Positions 1 to 8,938 of a stretch of 31,834 bases of DNA are shown in pieces; position 1 is the stretch's first letter, and every line of letters starts with the position of its first letter. The translations under genes and the position numbers were made by a program. The stretch comes from Chara braunii (lineage: Eukaryota; Streptophyta; Charophyceae; Charales; Characeae). The notes beneath the pieces were generated by a model. The model saw nothing but the letters and a program-made list of their open reading frames with translations, had not been told where the DNA came from and made no database searches. The stretch covers positions 163,076-194,909 of the forward strand of contig BFEA01000500.1 in NCBI GenBank assembly GCA_003427395.1. Reading direction: 5' to 3'.

Positions 1-2
<2 letters not shown>

Positions 3-58
<56 letters not shown>
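3..58. repeat. (AC)n microsatellite
   Basis: An uninterrupted AC dinucleotide run at the left window edge. It may extend further left. A second, longer CA run lies at 1641-1711, next to the outer LTR. Confidence 0.97.
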
Positions 59-60
<2 letters not shown>

Positions 61-872
61 AGTTTTATGTTTGTCAGTCTTTTCTTCTGTTGCTTGTCCT
101 CTTTCTGATTCTATCTAAGTTTCTTTGTGTCCCCGACTGAGCACCCTTAGGTAGTGCCAAATAGTCGGTGGCTCGTTTGGAGTGCCAACTGCACTCTTAG
201 GGGGGCCGCTCGGTTCGGGATGTCTGTGTTGCCTGTAGGTGATGACGGATGCTCGGCGGAGTGTCTCCCTGGATCAGTGGGTGGTGGGAACCAACAGTCT
301 GTGGGGTTCACCCGTGATGTGAGTAGGTGATGTGCTGCTTTGCTCCGTGTTGGCTGTGTGGACGACCCCGTCTGCACTCCACCACTGCCTTGCTGCCCGT
401 TCGGCTTGCCTCGCAGATCGTTCTTGGCATGCTGCTGTCTTCGCTGTGGGGTGTGGCCGGGTTGTGGTGTTGCCTTGCGCTTCACTGCTTCGCTGCCTTG
501 CCGCCTGCCCGCTGGTCGTGTCTTCCGGGTCCTTTGCTTAAGCGCCCTGTAGTTTGGTTGCCGTGTTGGGGTTGCCTTGTGCCCCTCAGCATGGTCGCTC
601 TGCTGCTGGTCCGCTTGCCCTCTCGTCCCTTGCAGTGTGGTTGTCTTGGTAGTGTTGCCTGATGCTTCACTGCTTGGGTGCCCTGCTGCGAGGTCGGTGT
701 GCCGTGTCGTTCCTTGCAGTCGTTTTTGGCGTTGTGCAGCCGTGTTGCCTCTACTGCGCTGCCTGGTGCTCTGCAGGGTTGCTGCCCGCTGCTATGTTCC
801 GCTTGGGGACAGTCTGCCTTCAACAAGGGTCAAAGGGTTCATGACCCAAACCATCAAATACGGGGATTCCGC
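61..872. other. Pyrimidine/GT-rich non-coding stretch, no gene seen
   Basis: The stretch is rich in loosely repeated words such as ttgcctt, gctgcc and gtgttgcc, which look like badly decayed tandem repeats. Several overlapping + strand reading frames cross it, but their translations are Cys/Leu/Val/Pro-rich in every frame, as expected from base composition alone. No protein domain is recognisable. Confidence 0.6.
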
Positions 873-928
873 AGATTGTCGAGGGTTCAGCCTCCTGATG
901 AGTCCGTGCAACTCCGACGAAACAATCT
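873..928 (+). ncRNA. Hammerhead ribozyme, type III fold
   Basis: All conserved hammerhead parts are present in order. The 5' side of stem III is AGATTGT (873-879) and C880 is the cleavage-site base of the GUC triplet. Stem I is GAGG/CCTC (881-884 with 891-894) with a six-base loop. The core CTGATGA follows (895-901). Stem II opens G902-C918, U903-A917, C904-G916, with an 11-base loop. GAAA is 919-922, and stem III closes with ACAATCT (922-928), giving 7 perfect pairs that include U879-A922. Stem III is the open end, so this is a type III layout, the type known from viroid-like RNAs and plant retrozymes. Stem II is short, which weakens confidence in high activity. Predicted product: self-cleavage after C880 in a + strand transcript. 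The host element is not identified. Confidence 0.85.
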
Positions 929-1636
929 TGTTATCATCAATTTTTTTTTTTTTTGGTCTTCCGTTTTTCTTTAGACTTTTATGCTTTTTGGTTTGCCTGT
1001 TTCATGTTCTTGCGTCGCCTGCCGTCCTGCTTCCTCTGTGCCTTCCAGCCTCCTCGGACCTCTGTGTCTTCCAACCTTTGCTCTTTGTTGCTGCCGGTCA
1101 TCCTTTGCCTGTTGTCCTATGTTGTTGTGTGTCTACCGACCTTTCCCCCGTGCCCTCCAGCCCTTGCTCTTCGTCGTTGCTCGGTGTCACACCTTTTCCT
1201 TCGTCGTCTTTTATTTGCCTTCCCCTAGTACTTGCTTTGTACTGTTTGTTTGCCCGTCCGCCTCCCCCTTTCGCTCCCAGCCTGCGTGACATGATGTCGT
1301 TATTTGCCTTGTTGTTCGTTGTATGCGTTGTTGCTGGTCCAACTTGTCAGTTGGTTTGTCCTATTGGACTGCTGTTTATGGCTCATGGCTTAGTGCCCTT
1401 GGGCTCTAGTCCTTGTGTCTTAGTAGGGTTGGTGAATGAGAGAGGCTACTGCATGCCATGATCACGGTACAAGGGGTAATAAGGACCCAGTGGTGTGCAG
1501 ATGCTCGAACGGTCCCGGTGTGGGTGATGCAAAGGCTTGCTGTATGGGTCTTTCTAAAATGGTGTGAAAAGCTCCACGTACCGTGAACGCAGCTCGCCGC
1601 GATTCGCGTCATGGTAGCATTATGGTTAGTTAAGCA

Positions 1637-1640
<4 letters not shown>
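929..1640. other. T/C-rich non-coding stretch, no gene seen
   Basis: A run of 14 T lies at 941-954, just after the hammerhead, followed by strongly pyrimidine-rich sequence to about 1300 and mixed sequence up to the CA microsatellite. An open + strand frame of 294 codons (577-1461) crosses this region and the ribozyme, but it is hydrophobic low-complexity translation of T-rich DNA and I do not call it a gene. Confidence 0.55.

Positions 1641-1711
<71 letters not shown>
1641..1711. repeat. (CA)n microsatellite at the outer element's left edge
   Basis: A pure CA run that ends exactly where the outer LTR begins (TG at 1712). The last five bases, CACAC (1707-1711), are the left half of the expected 5-bp target-site duplication if the element inserted into the microsatellite. 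The right half lies outside the window. Confidence 0.95.
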
Positions 1712-1713
<2 letters not shown>

Positions 1714-2626
1714 TTACATGCACGGATGGGCGATGTACATAATAATCGAGGATCCGCAATGTGATAAAAAGGACTAAATGGACAATGCAATGCAAGTGGA
1801 ATCTCAACAAGCATTGTGCATTTCGATACATAAAGAATGGTGCTTGATAGCGCAGGGAAGACTTAGATACAAATCCTGACCTGACCGGGACTGACCTCTA
1901 TCACGTAGTGCAAGATAGCACAACAGAATACTAGAATACTAATGACTAGCCCAATCAATGTTGCGAAGCACACCAAACATACATCATTTTCACCACACGG
2001 TGTGAAGGGCCTGGCGCTATACACAGGAAGACGGCGCCAGCTCCGCACATGCACAAACGAAGAGGAGGGGAGAGATGGGAAAGTCGTCAACACCAAGTCT
2101 CGTTACAAGTCCCACATAATCCCTCGTCAAAATGTTTGAAGTCCAATGTCGAGTCTAGATCCAAAATGTCACCAAGCTCTCACTCTCTCGCTCTCTCATA
2201 GTCTGCTGATGCAGTGAAGTCAGAAAACGAGAGGGTGAGAGGGAGATGGTGGACTGAGAAGAGGAAGAAGAAGAACTCTCTCTCTCTCTTTTGTATGCCA
2301 GATACTAACCTGTGAAGATGGCGCTGTGCTGCAAGTACCTCGAAGACGAAGCTGGAGCAACGGCGCTGCAGGTAAGTATCCCTGGCCTCCGTCCAATCCC
2401 TCTCTCTCTAGTACTACCCTAACTATGGTGCCCAGCGCTGAAGACTACAGCTACGCTACTAGCGCCCAACGCTGAAGACTAAGGCTAACGCTACTATTAC
2501 TCCTGCAATGCTCCTCCAGAGTGTTGTTGCCGAATCTTGAAGACTGCCTCCTGCCTCCTGAACTGCACGTGAAGTGCCAGGGAAGTCCCTATGAACTACC
2601 TTACTGTCTGCAGGGCGGGCCAGTCC

Positions 2627-2632
2627 TATATA
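2627..2632 (-). promoter_or_regulatory. Candidate TATA box in the outer LTR
   Basis: TATATA on the minus strand, flanked CTATATAG, about 370 bp into the LTR and downstream of the 46-bp tandem repeats. The position fits the end of U3. No transcription evidence is available. Confidence 0.4.
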
Positions 2633-2857
2633 GTGCTGGCCCGTCCACGAGGCTGCTCTTGCCAATGCCTCAACGTACCAGACCCTGGGGTTGAAGCTCA
2701 AATAAAGGTTGTCTTGAAAATAAGTCGGAAATGGCCTGAGCTAAAACCCTGGTCTGGTGCCTGAGTTTCGGGGCAGGCTGAACTCATGAGGGCCCGGAAA
2801 TGACCCTCAGTTTCAGGCTGAAAACACTCAGGGCCGGAAAGACCTTGATTAGCCTGA

Positions 2858-2949
2858 ACACAGGGCCTGTAGGCCCTCGTTTTCAGGCTTTTAGGCTGAA
2901 ACGACACAGGGCCTGTAGGCCCTTGTTTTCAGACTTTTGGCCTGAAAAC
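2858..2949 (-). repeat. 46-bp tandem repeat in outer LTR U3
   Basis: Two adjacent imperfect copies, 2858-2903 and 2904-2949. Each begins acacagggcctgtaggccct and continues into a gttttcag...ttttggcctg-like tail. Each holds the palindrome GGGCCTGTAGGCCC. Related words (gggcctg, ggccgg, caggctgaaa) continue to about 2740, so the repeat was probably longer. The position upstream of the TATA candidate fits an enhancer, by inference. Confidence 0.75.
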
Positions 2950-3002
2950 GTCACGGGCCTGGAAATTGTCCGTGCAACCTGTTGCAGGCGCAACATGTAA
3001 CA

Positions 3003-3014
3003 CCCCCCCCCTCC
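3003..3014 (-). other. Polypurine tract of the outer element
   Basis: The minus strand reads GGAGGGGGGGGG, ending immediately before the TG of the 3' LTR. This is the plus-strand priming site for reverse transcription. The TAA stop of pol (3015-3017) touches it directly. Confidence 0.88.
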
Positions 3015-3457
3015 TTATGAAGTCAAGTCGGGGCGAGGGCGAAGCTGACGATCTGAAGGAGGAACGTGGATGTGGGTGCGAGGTGGAGCCGAAGATACGG
3101 ACTTGCCTTGCATCTTTCGTTCGTAGTGTGCGAGAACATCCGGAGCTGCTTGGAGTTCCGCACGAGTTAACCAACGGTCAGCTTTGTGACTGCAATTCGC
3201 AAAATGTACAAAGTACTCGGTGGCTTGTTGCTGTAGCGTCGCTGGGGGATGATGTCGCTGACCTCTTGAAAACCGTCCATAGAGGGTGGGTCTTGCGATC
3301 GTCGCTCGGGAAAATCGTCATGTTCCGCTGGCGTGTAAAGAGCCAATTTGGAGCAATGAAAGACCGGGTAGACAGGCAAGTGGGCGGGCACCTGAATGGT
3401 GAAGGAAGGTCCCTCGGGTGCATCCCCAGCGGGTGACACGATCGGCCAAGGCCCCAT
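3015..3457 (-). pseudogene. pol: Outer pol 3' end: integrase C-terminus and chromodomain-like tail
   Basis: The first part (3457 downward) reads MGPWPIVSPAGD..., then YPVFHCSKLALYTP, the GPY/F-type integrase C-terminal module. After QRRYSNK the frame changes near 3225, and the continuing frame reads EYFVHFANC, then ADRWLTRAEL and VLAHYE, ending at a TAA at 3015-3017. Spacing of aromatic residues and the Trp resembles a chromodomain, as in chromoviruses, where it targets integration to chromatin. At least one single-base frameshift lies inside, and another near 3460 separates it from the integrase core, so it is a pseudogene segment. The chromodomain call is by pattern only. Confidence 0.75.
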
Positions 3458-4172
3458 CCTTTCGGGAGAAGCTTGCGAGAGATATCTTGTTCAAGGCTAA
3501 ATTCCGTGGCGGAAACCCAAACGAGATCGCAGACGTGGAATGGGCAAGGAAGACGCTGGCGATTGGCCTGTTGGCTCATGCGTTGCTGCGTCTTGGCCAT
3601 CTAGTCGCGTGCCTTGACAAGTAACTCTTGCATCCGATGAAAGAAAAAAAGATGGTCGTCGCTCTCGGTCGTTCGTGGAATGATTGTGTCCAACGGAGAA
3701 GTGACCGGCGAGCCGTGCTCGAACTCGAAGGGCGACATCCCGATAGCCGGTTGGATGGACGAGTTGTATGCCAACTCGACATCCGGCAGCCGCTCAACCC
3801 AATCCTTTTGTTCGGGACGGATGAGAGTGCGAGAACCTGTGCGGTCTGATGGACCCTCTCCGTTTGACTATCGGTTTGGGCGTGGCGAGATGAACTTAGC
3901 TTGAGAGATGAGCCCCATTGTTTGATGAGCGCCAACTAAAAGTCGGACATTAACCGAGTGTCGCGGTCGCAGACGATTTCCTTGGGGTAACCCTTGGTTA
4001 GAATCCAACCGTTGTAAAGAACCTCGGCCAACTCCGGTGCCTTGGCATGATAGCGGCAAGGCAAAAACATGGCGAACTTGGTGAGCCGGTCGACCACCGT
4101 GAGAATCCTATCCACTTCGGTCTTGTGCTTGGTGAACGGGCCGGTAATGTCCATGGAAATCGCTTCCCTTCA
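3458..4172 (-). pseudogene. pol: Outer pol: integrase catalytic core, broken
   Basis: The core begins MDITGPF at 4154 (first Asp) and continues to CDRDTRLMSDF (second Asp) and QTERVH (the Glu), the DDE triad of retroviral-type integrases. In-frame stops lie at 4170-4172 (TGA, probably from CGA) and 3936-3938 (TAG where Trp is usual). After the Glu the frame changes near 3840, and the new frame reads KDWVERLPDVELAYNSS, a conserved stretch downstream of the core, until a TAG at 3601-3603. It then continues as MAKTQQRMSQQANRQRL toward the C-terminal module. The order matches Ty3/gypsy Pol. It cannot make an active enzyme as read. Confidence 0.85.
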
Positions 4173-5291
4173 CCGCAAGGGGACCGGTAATGGTCGCAAC
4201 TCGCCGTACGGACAATGATTGCGGGATTTGCAATGCCAGCAAACCTCGCATGACTCGCAATAGCATGCGACGTCATCGAGAAGACCTGGCCACCAAAAGC
4301 GCTCACGGAGTCGGCCAATCGTACGATTGACGCCAAAGTGTCCGGTGGTGGGAGCGTCGTGGAACTCGCCAAGAAGCCGTGTGCGTAAGTGTAAATCTCG
4401 TGGCACACAAAGAAGATCCTTCCCCCGCAAGTGGACGAGCAAGTACCCCTCTTGGATCCGATAGTGTGATGGCGCCGGATTAGGAGAAGAGCAATTTGCG
4501 TACTTGTCGCAAAACTCGGGGTCGACTTGGTAGCCGCGGATGAAGCTGTCCCGCAAGTCATCGTCGATCTCAAAACTCAAGTAGACTGCGGTACAATGGT
4601 CTGGACGCTGTGAAAGAGCATCCACAAAACGGTTTGACTTGCCCGGAATGTGGTCGGGGAAAAAGTCAAACTGGTCGATGAAGGTCATCCAACGAGCAAT
4701 GTTGCTATTGATCATGTCCTGGGTCTCGTAGAAGACCAATGGATTGTTATCCGTTACCCATCGGAACTGTCGTCGACCGAGAAGAAAATGCTGCCAGCGC
4801 TTGAGCGCGTGTACGAAGGCCAATAATTCCTTCTTTCGTGCGTCGTCAATCGAGTGCACGGTGGACACTTTCTTGCTAAAGTACTCTATCGAGTGCCAGT
4901 CCACACCGTCATGTTGCTCGAGGACGGCACCAATATCATAGCCGGACGCATCCGTAGTGACACGTGTCGGCAAAAGCGGATCGTAGATGCGCAACACCTC
5001 CGCAGATAACAATGCGGTTTTGAGAGCTAAAAATGAAGTCCGCGCATGGTCGTCGAAGTCGAATGGCCGGTCCTCACATTGAAGCTTGGATGAAGGAACC
5101 GTGATCTTCGAGTATCCCTTGATGAAGCGTTGATAGTAGCTGGCTAAGCCAAGGAAGGAACTGACATTTGTGACGGTCTTCGGTTCCGGCCACTCTTGGA
5201 TGGCTTGAATCTTGTCCGACAACGGACTAATGCCCTCCGGTGTGACAAGATGGCCCAAGTATTCCAGCTCTTGCTGGCTCTTGCTGGACAA
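4173..5291 (-). pseudogene. pol: Outer pol: RT thumb, RNase H and integrase zinc-binding domain
   Basis: A 373-residue open stretch. Residues 10-75 are the RT connection (ELEYLGHLVTPEGI, then FLGLASYYQRFIKGYS). RNase H follows with Asp114 (TTDASG), Glu155 (ARKKELLAF), Asp181 (WVTDNN) and Asp225 (VDALSQ), the expected catalytic acids. The integrase HHCC zinc domain has His311 and His318, then Cys348 and Cys351 (CESCEVC). The frame is intact here, and the downstream integrase lies in the same frame after a TGA. On the upstream side it is put out of phase with RT by a 10-bp tandem duplication at 5267-5286. This is the best-preserved part of the outer pol. Confidence 0.92.
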
Positions 5292-5997
5292 ATTCGCACT
5301 TGTCGCGGTTGGTTTTGTACTTGGTGCGGCGGAGCGTCACCAACACTCGTCAAAGGTGCTCAAGATGATCCTCCAATGTCCATCTATAGACGAGGATGTC
5401 GTCCAAGTAGACTAGTACAAACCGGTCCAGCATCGCACGGAACTCGTTGGTCATTGCCGCTTGAAAGGTCGTTGGGGCATTGGTGAGGCCAAAGGGCATA
5501 ACGATCCACTCAAAATGCCCGTACCGCGTTTTGAACGGGGATTTGTAGCAATCTTGCGGGCGTATCGAGATTTGATGGTAGCCCGACTTCAAGTCCAACT
5601 TTGAGAAAAATTTTGCGCCGCCCAAGTCGAGAAGGTCGTCAATCTGCGGAAGAAGTTCGACATACTTGACGATTTGTGCGTTGAGCTTGCGGTAGTCGAT
5701 GCACAAGCGAAGATCCTTGTTCCTCTGCCGTACAAAGAGAAATGGCGCACCATATAATGAGCTGCTAGGGCGGATCCAACCCTTGTCCAAAAGATCATCG
5801 AGTTGAGCGCGGAGAACCTCAAGCTCTTACTCGGTCATGCGATAGATGCATCCTTTCGGCGGCACGACACCGACCTCAAGAATGATCTCGTGGCGTGGTG
5901 GGAGATCAGCCGATCCGGCACCACACCGGTAGGAGACTCGAAGATGTTGGTGAACTCATCGAGCAGCCGCACCACTAGGGGTCCGAAGACAAGTCCA
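5292..5997 (-). pseudogene. pol: Outer pol: reverse transcriptase, broken
   Basis: The open part from 5790 reads MDKGWIRPSSSLYGAP, DLRLCIDYRKLNAQ, FFSKLDLKSGYHQI, VMPFGLTNAP and VYLDDILVY, the standard Ty3/gypsy RT blocks with the YLDD active site at residues 128-131 of that segment. Upstream, a linker (VVRLLDEFTNIFESP and a VPPKGCIYRM segment) lies in two other frames, so there are two shifts between 5997 and about 5910. A TAA is at 5827-5829. The open frame ends at a TGA at 5350-5352, but the same frame continues to about 5290 as NRDKCEFVQQE, so that stop interrupts the domain and is not the natural end. Confidence 0.9.
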
Positions 5998-7021
5998 TAG
6001 GTGAAGATTCGGTCGTCGCGGCGGCTCGTAGAAAACATAGGCATATCTCGCCGGTCCGCTTGTAAGCACAAGTGGCCCGAAAATACTTGGCCGTTACAAC
6101 TTGGCACCAGATCGAGGAGTGCGGAAGAGGAATGGTACACGACACCTCGGCGACAAAGGAGTCGCCAACGGTAAGTGTCCGATGATGGAAGTTAACCGTG
6201 TGATCCGCACTTGCAAGCCAAGGCATGCCCAAAATAATGTCGAAGTCCATGTCCAAGACATCAAACGTCACCGGTTCGCATGCATGAGGTGCAAAATAAA
6301 CCGGCACGGCTTGAATGTAGTGATCGAGGAGTTGTTGCGTCCGACCGTTCGCCAACTTGATCGCCGTCGGGTTCGGCTTCCTTCGAACTTGTGCGCCAAG
6401 ACCGGCCCTTTGGATAAAGGACTGGCTGATAAAATTGTGAGTCACGCCGCTATCCAGCAAAGCACTGCAGGACGCTTGCCCAACTTGGATGCGGATGTAA
6501 AGGAGCGGTGCGTTGTTATCATCGTACCGTTGCATGCGAAACTCGCGGGCCACCTTGGTAACATACGCAAGGATGTCCCCCACCGAAGCTTCGTCATCCG
6601 TCGGCGAAGATGGTGGTGCATAGAAGGCTAAGTATGTGTGGAGATGGGCACATAGTGCTGCGCATTGCGGTCCCGACAAGCAGCCTGTGGAAGGGAGAGG
6701 AAGCCATGCAAAGTCCTTGGACGTCAACGACTCCAAGACCTTTATGTTGAACTCGTGCGTCGAATTCCTTAAAGAGCCACTTGAGGACGATCTATTGTTG
6801 CTGTTGCCGGACGGAGAAGAAGCCGCATACACATCTTGCCCTTGAGCTTGAGAACCCAGCGAAGAAATGAGCCGGGCAGCATAGTCCTCATAAGAATATA
6901 AGAGAGGACTGTCGACTTCCGCATGTGCCTCAAAATGAAAAGAGGTCGCTCGCGGAGCAACCGATTCCGAAGGCGTCGAGAATGCAGCCGCATCACTCTC
7001 AGCGGTGCTCACTTTCTGGAA
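5975..7021 (-). pseudogene. pol: Outer pol: aspartic protease region
   Basis: Counting from a GTG at 7012, 345 residues are open; the frame extends upstream to the nested LTR at 7022 as FQK. The first 150 residues are Ser/Thr-rich linker. Residues 170-270 are a retropepsin-like domain with LLDSG (DSG at 187-189), then NFIS, and the ILGMPWL flap/end motif near 260-266. The last residues run into the RT linker, where the frame breaks at a TAG (5975-5977). There is no start codon of its own; it should be read through from gag. The CCHC zinc knuckle expected just upstream is missing at the junction with the nested element. Confidence 0.85.
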
Positions 7022-7400
7022 TGAAAAAACGGGCCAGGTCCTAAGTTTGGAGCCGGTACCGTCAGGCTCGTCCGTAGCGAAAGTCGACCGGAAAACGACC
7101 CTGGTATTTAGTTGGCCGCGAGCCTAAGCCAGAGCCTCAGTTTGCAGCAAATTTTTAACTGGAAAAACGGACCAGGTGCTTAGTTTTCACCGAACTTAAG
7201 TAGGACAGACCAGATTGCGAGCTTTAAAGAGAAAACAGACCCGACCCGCAATTGCAGCGGACTGGAAAACAGACCTGGTACTAAGTTTCAGAATGGAGAC
7301 GACTGCAGCGAACGTTTCCGGGAAAACAGACCTGACGCTCACATAGCAGTGAATTTTGACGGGGGACAGAACCAATACTAAGCAGAGAACTTTCAGCGGC
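7022..7400. repeat. Array of GGAAAACAGACC...TACTAAGTTT motifs (left LTR)
   Basis: At least seven degenerate units of roughly 40-60 bp, each with a head close to ggaaaacagacc followed by ggtactaagttt or a variant (for example aaaacgggccaggtcctaagttt and gaaaacagacctgg). The same array opens the right LTR. Confidence 0.7.
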
Positions 7401-7420
7401 TTCGCCCCTCCTTAGGCAAG

Positions 7421-7473
<53 letters not shown>

Positions 7474-7518
7474 TGGAACACAAGTGCGAACACCCCTGCG
7501 TTATCCTGTGTCGATCAG

Positions 7519-7562
<44 letters not shown>
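7421..7562. repeat. (CT)n / (CA)n / (CT)n microsatellites in left LTR
   Basis: CT run 7421-7440, CA run 7441-7472, and CT run 7522-7562. In the right LTR the equivalent place holds one long TC run only (25531-25598), so the CA run and the short spacer arose or were lost after insertion. Confidence 0.95.
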
Positions 7563-7570
<8 letters not shown>

Positions 7571-8930
7571 GCCTCCTCTCTTTCTCTTTCTCCCTGCTCT
7601 CTCTCCCAGACTCCTCCCTCACCCCGCTCTTTCTTCCTCTCTACCTCCCTCACTCCCCAGCGAACCGCCAACCGGATAAGACCGAATAGCGGACCGAACA
7701 GCCTCGATACCTCGGACAGAACGGCGCCGAACTTCGAATGAGCCAACCAAACACTGGCAAATCGGTCGTTTGAAAAGCGTCGCGGGTGAGGTCCCGAGCG
7801 ACACAGGGGGCAGCAGCCTCATCCTCCTACGAACCGGGTGGCCCGAGCGCGTCTTTCGAACTTCAGCACGAGGGTCCCGACTGCTCCCGGCCCTCTACTT
7901 GTCGCCGCAGGTCTCGGCGTGCGCGGCTCGCCCGATTGCCCGTTCATAAGACTCGTCCTCGGACCTTCAAGAGATGACTTAGCTATGGAAAGTGACTGCT
8001 ATGGCCTTCGCTCGCAGAAAACCAGCTCGGCATAAGATCGTTCCGCCGCCTTCTCGAAGCTTGGTTTACAACCTTTAGCGCTCGACGGTCTCGCCCTCCT
8101 TCGCTTCTTCTCTACTCCCCTCTCGCTCCCTCTCCTTCTTCCCCTTCGAGAGTGCGCCAAGGCCGCCCGTGCGCAGTCGAATGAGTCCTCCGTTCGCGAA
8201 AGCTTCTCTTGTGCGTGATGAATGCCTCGCTGATCTATCTAGCTCCCCACGCAGATGGTCGTACCCTCATTCGCTAATACCCCCCCATGCCCAGTTCTAG
8301 GAGCACTCCGTGCGGAAAGTCGAACACCCCACCAATCTTGTTCGCGCGGCTTTAGGAGTTCTCTGCGAGCTACAGTCGAGCGCACCTCCGATCTTTCCCC
8401 TCCGTGTGCTAATGCCCTTGTGCGCAGCGCGTGCTGAAGCCGAACGCCCCGCCCACCTCCCTCTCTCTTCAGTCCCCGTCCGTTCCTTCTTCCGTACGCT
8501 GATACCTCCCGTGCGCGATGCGTGCTGAACGCCTCCGAGCTCTCTCCCTCCGCACGCTATGGTCGAACCCTCCCCTGCTCCTCCTCCCGTACGCATCTCT
8601 AGGAGCTCTCCGTGCGGAGGTCGGACTCTCCTGTATTCTCCCCCTCCCTCTCCCTGCTCTCTCCTTCTCTCTAGCTATGGCCGCGCCCCCTTTCCCTGTC
8701 TCTCCCCCCCTCTCCCTCTCCTTACCTCCCTTTTGTACCTTTTCGGCGAGCGCGGTTCCTCGTAGCTAGATACGTATGCCGGTCACTGGTCCGTGCGTGC
8801 ACTCGGTGCGAGCTCCCTCTCCCGTACGCCTTTACGATGGGCGTGCGCAGTTCGCGACGCCGAGCTCAGACTCCGATCCCCCCCCACTTTCTCTTCCCTT
8901 TTTCCTTTGCCTCTCATCTCTTTTTATACT

Positions 8931-8938
8931 TCCTAGCC
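8931..8938 (-). promoter_or_regulatory. Candidate TATA box in nested LTR (left copy)
   Basis: TATAAAAA on the minus strand, conserved at 26991-26998 in the other LTR. It would place U3 at about 2 kb and R/U5 at about 1.9 kb. Motif only. Confidence 0.35.

Larger units (their letters stand above)
1712..3002 (-). repeat. 3' LTR of the outer element
   Basis: A complete LTR of 1291 bp. On the minus strand it starts TGTTACATG and ends CATGTAACA, a perfect 9-bp terminal inverted repeat. It follows directly after a G-rich polypurine tract, and its downstream end matches the sequence beginning at 31287. It contains CT-rich tracts (about 2170-2420), a candidate TATA box at 2627-2632 and a 46-bp tandem repeat at 2858-2949. 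Small open frames inside it are not credible genes. Confidence 0.93.

Noticed and set aside
577-1461. 294-codon + strand open frame
   Set aside because: Low-complexity Cys/Leu/Val/Phe translation of T/C-rich DNA, running straight through the hammerhead fold. Neighbouring frames look alike and no domain is seen.
2459-3174. Small minus-strand ORFs in and beside the outer 3' LTR (80, 69 and 81 codons)
   Set aside because: No domain, located in the LTR or overlapping the real pol end in another frame.
8200-8870. CRISPR-like or regular repeat array in the LTR (CGTGCGC words)
   Set aside because: Units are degenerate, of irregular spacing and not separated by unique spacers. Ordinary decayed LTR repeats.
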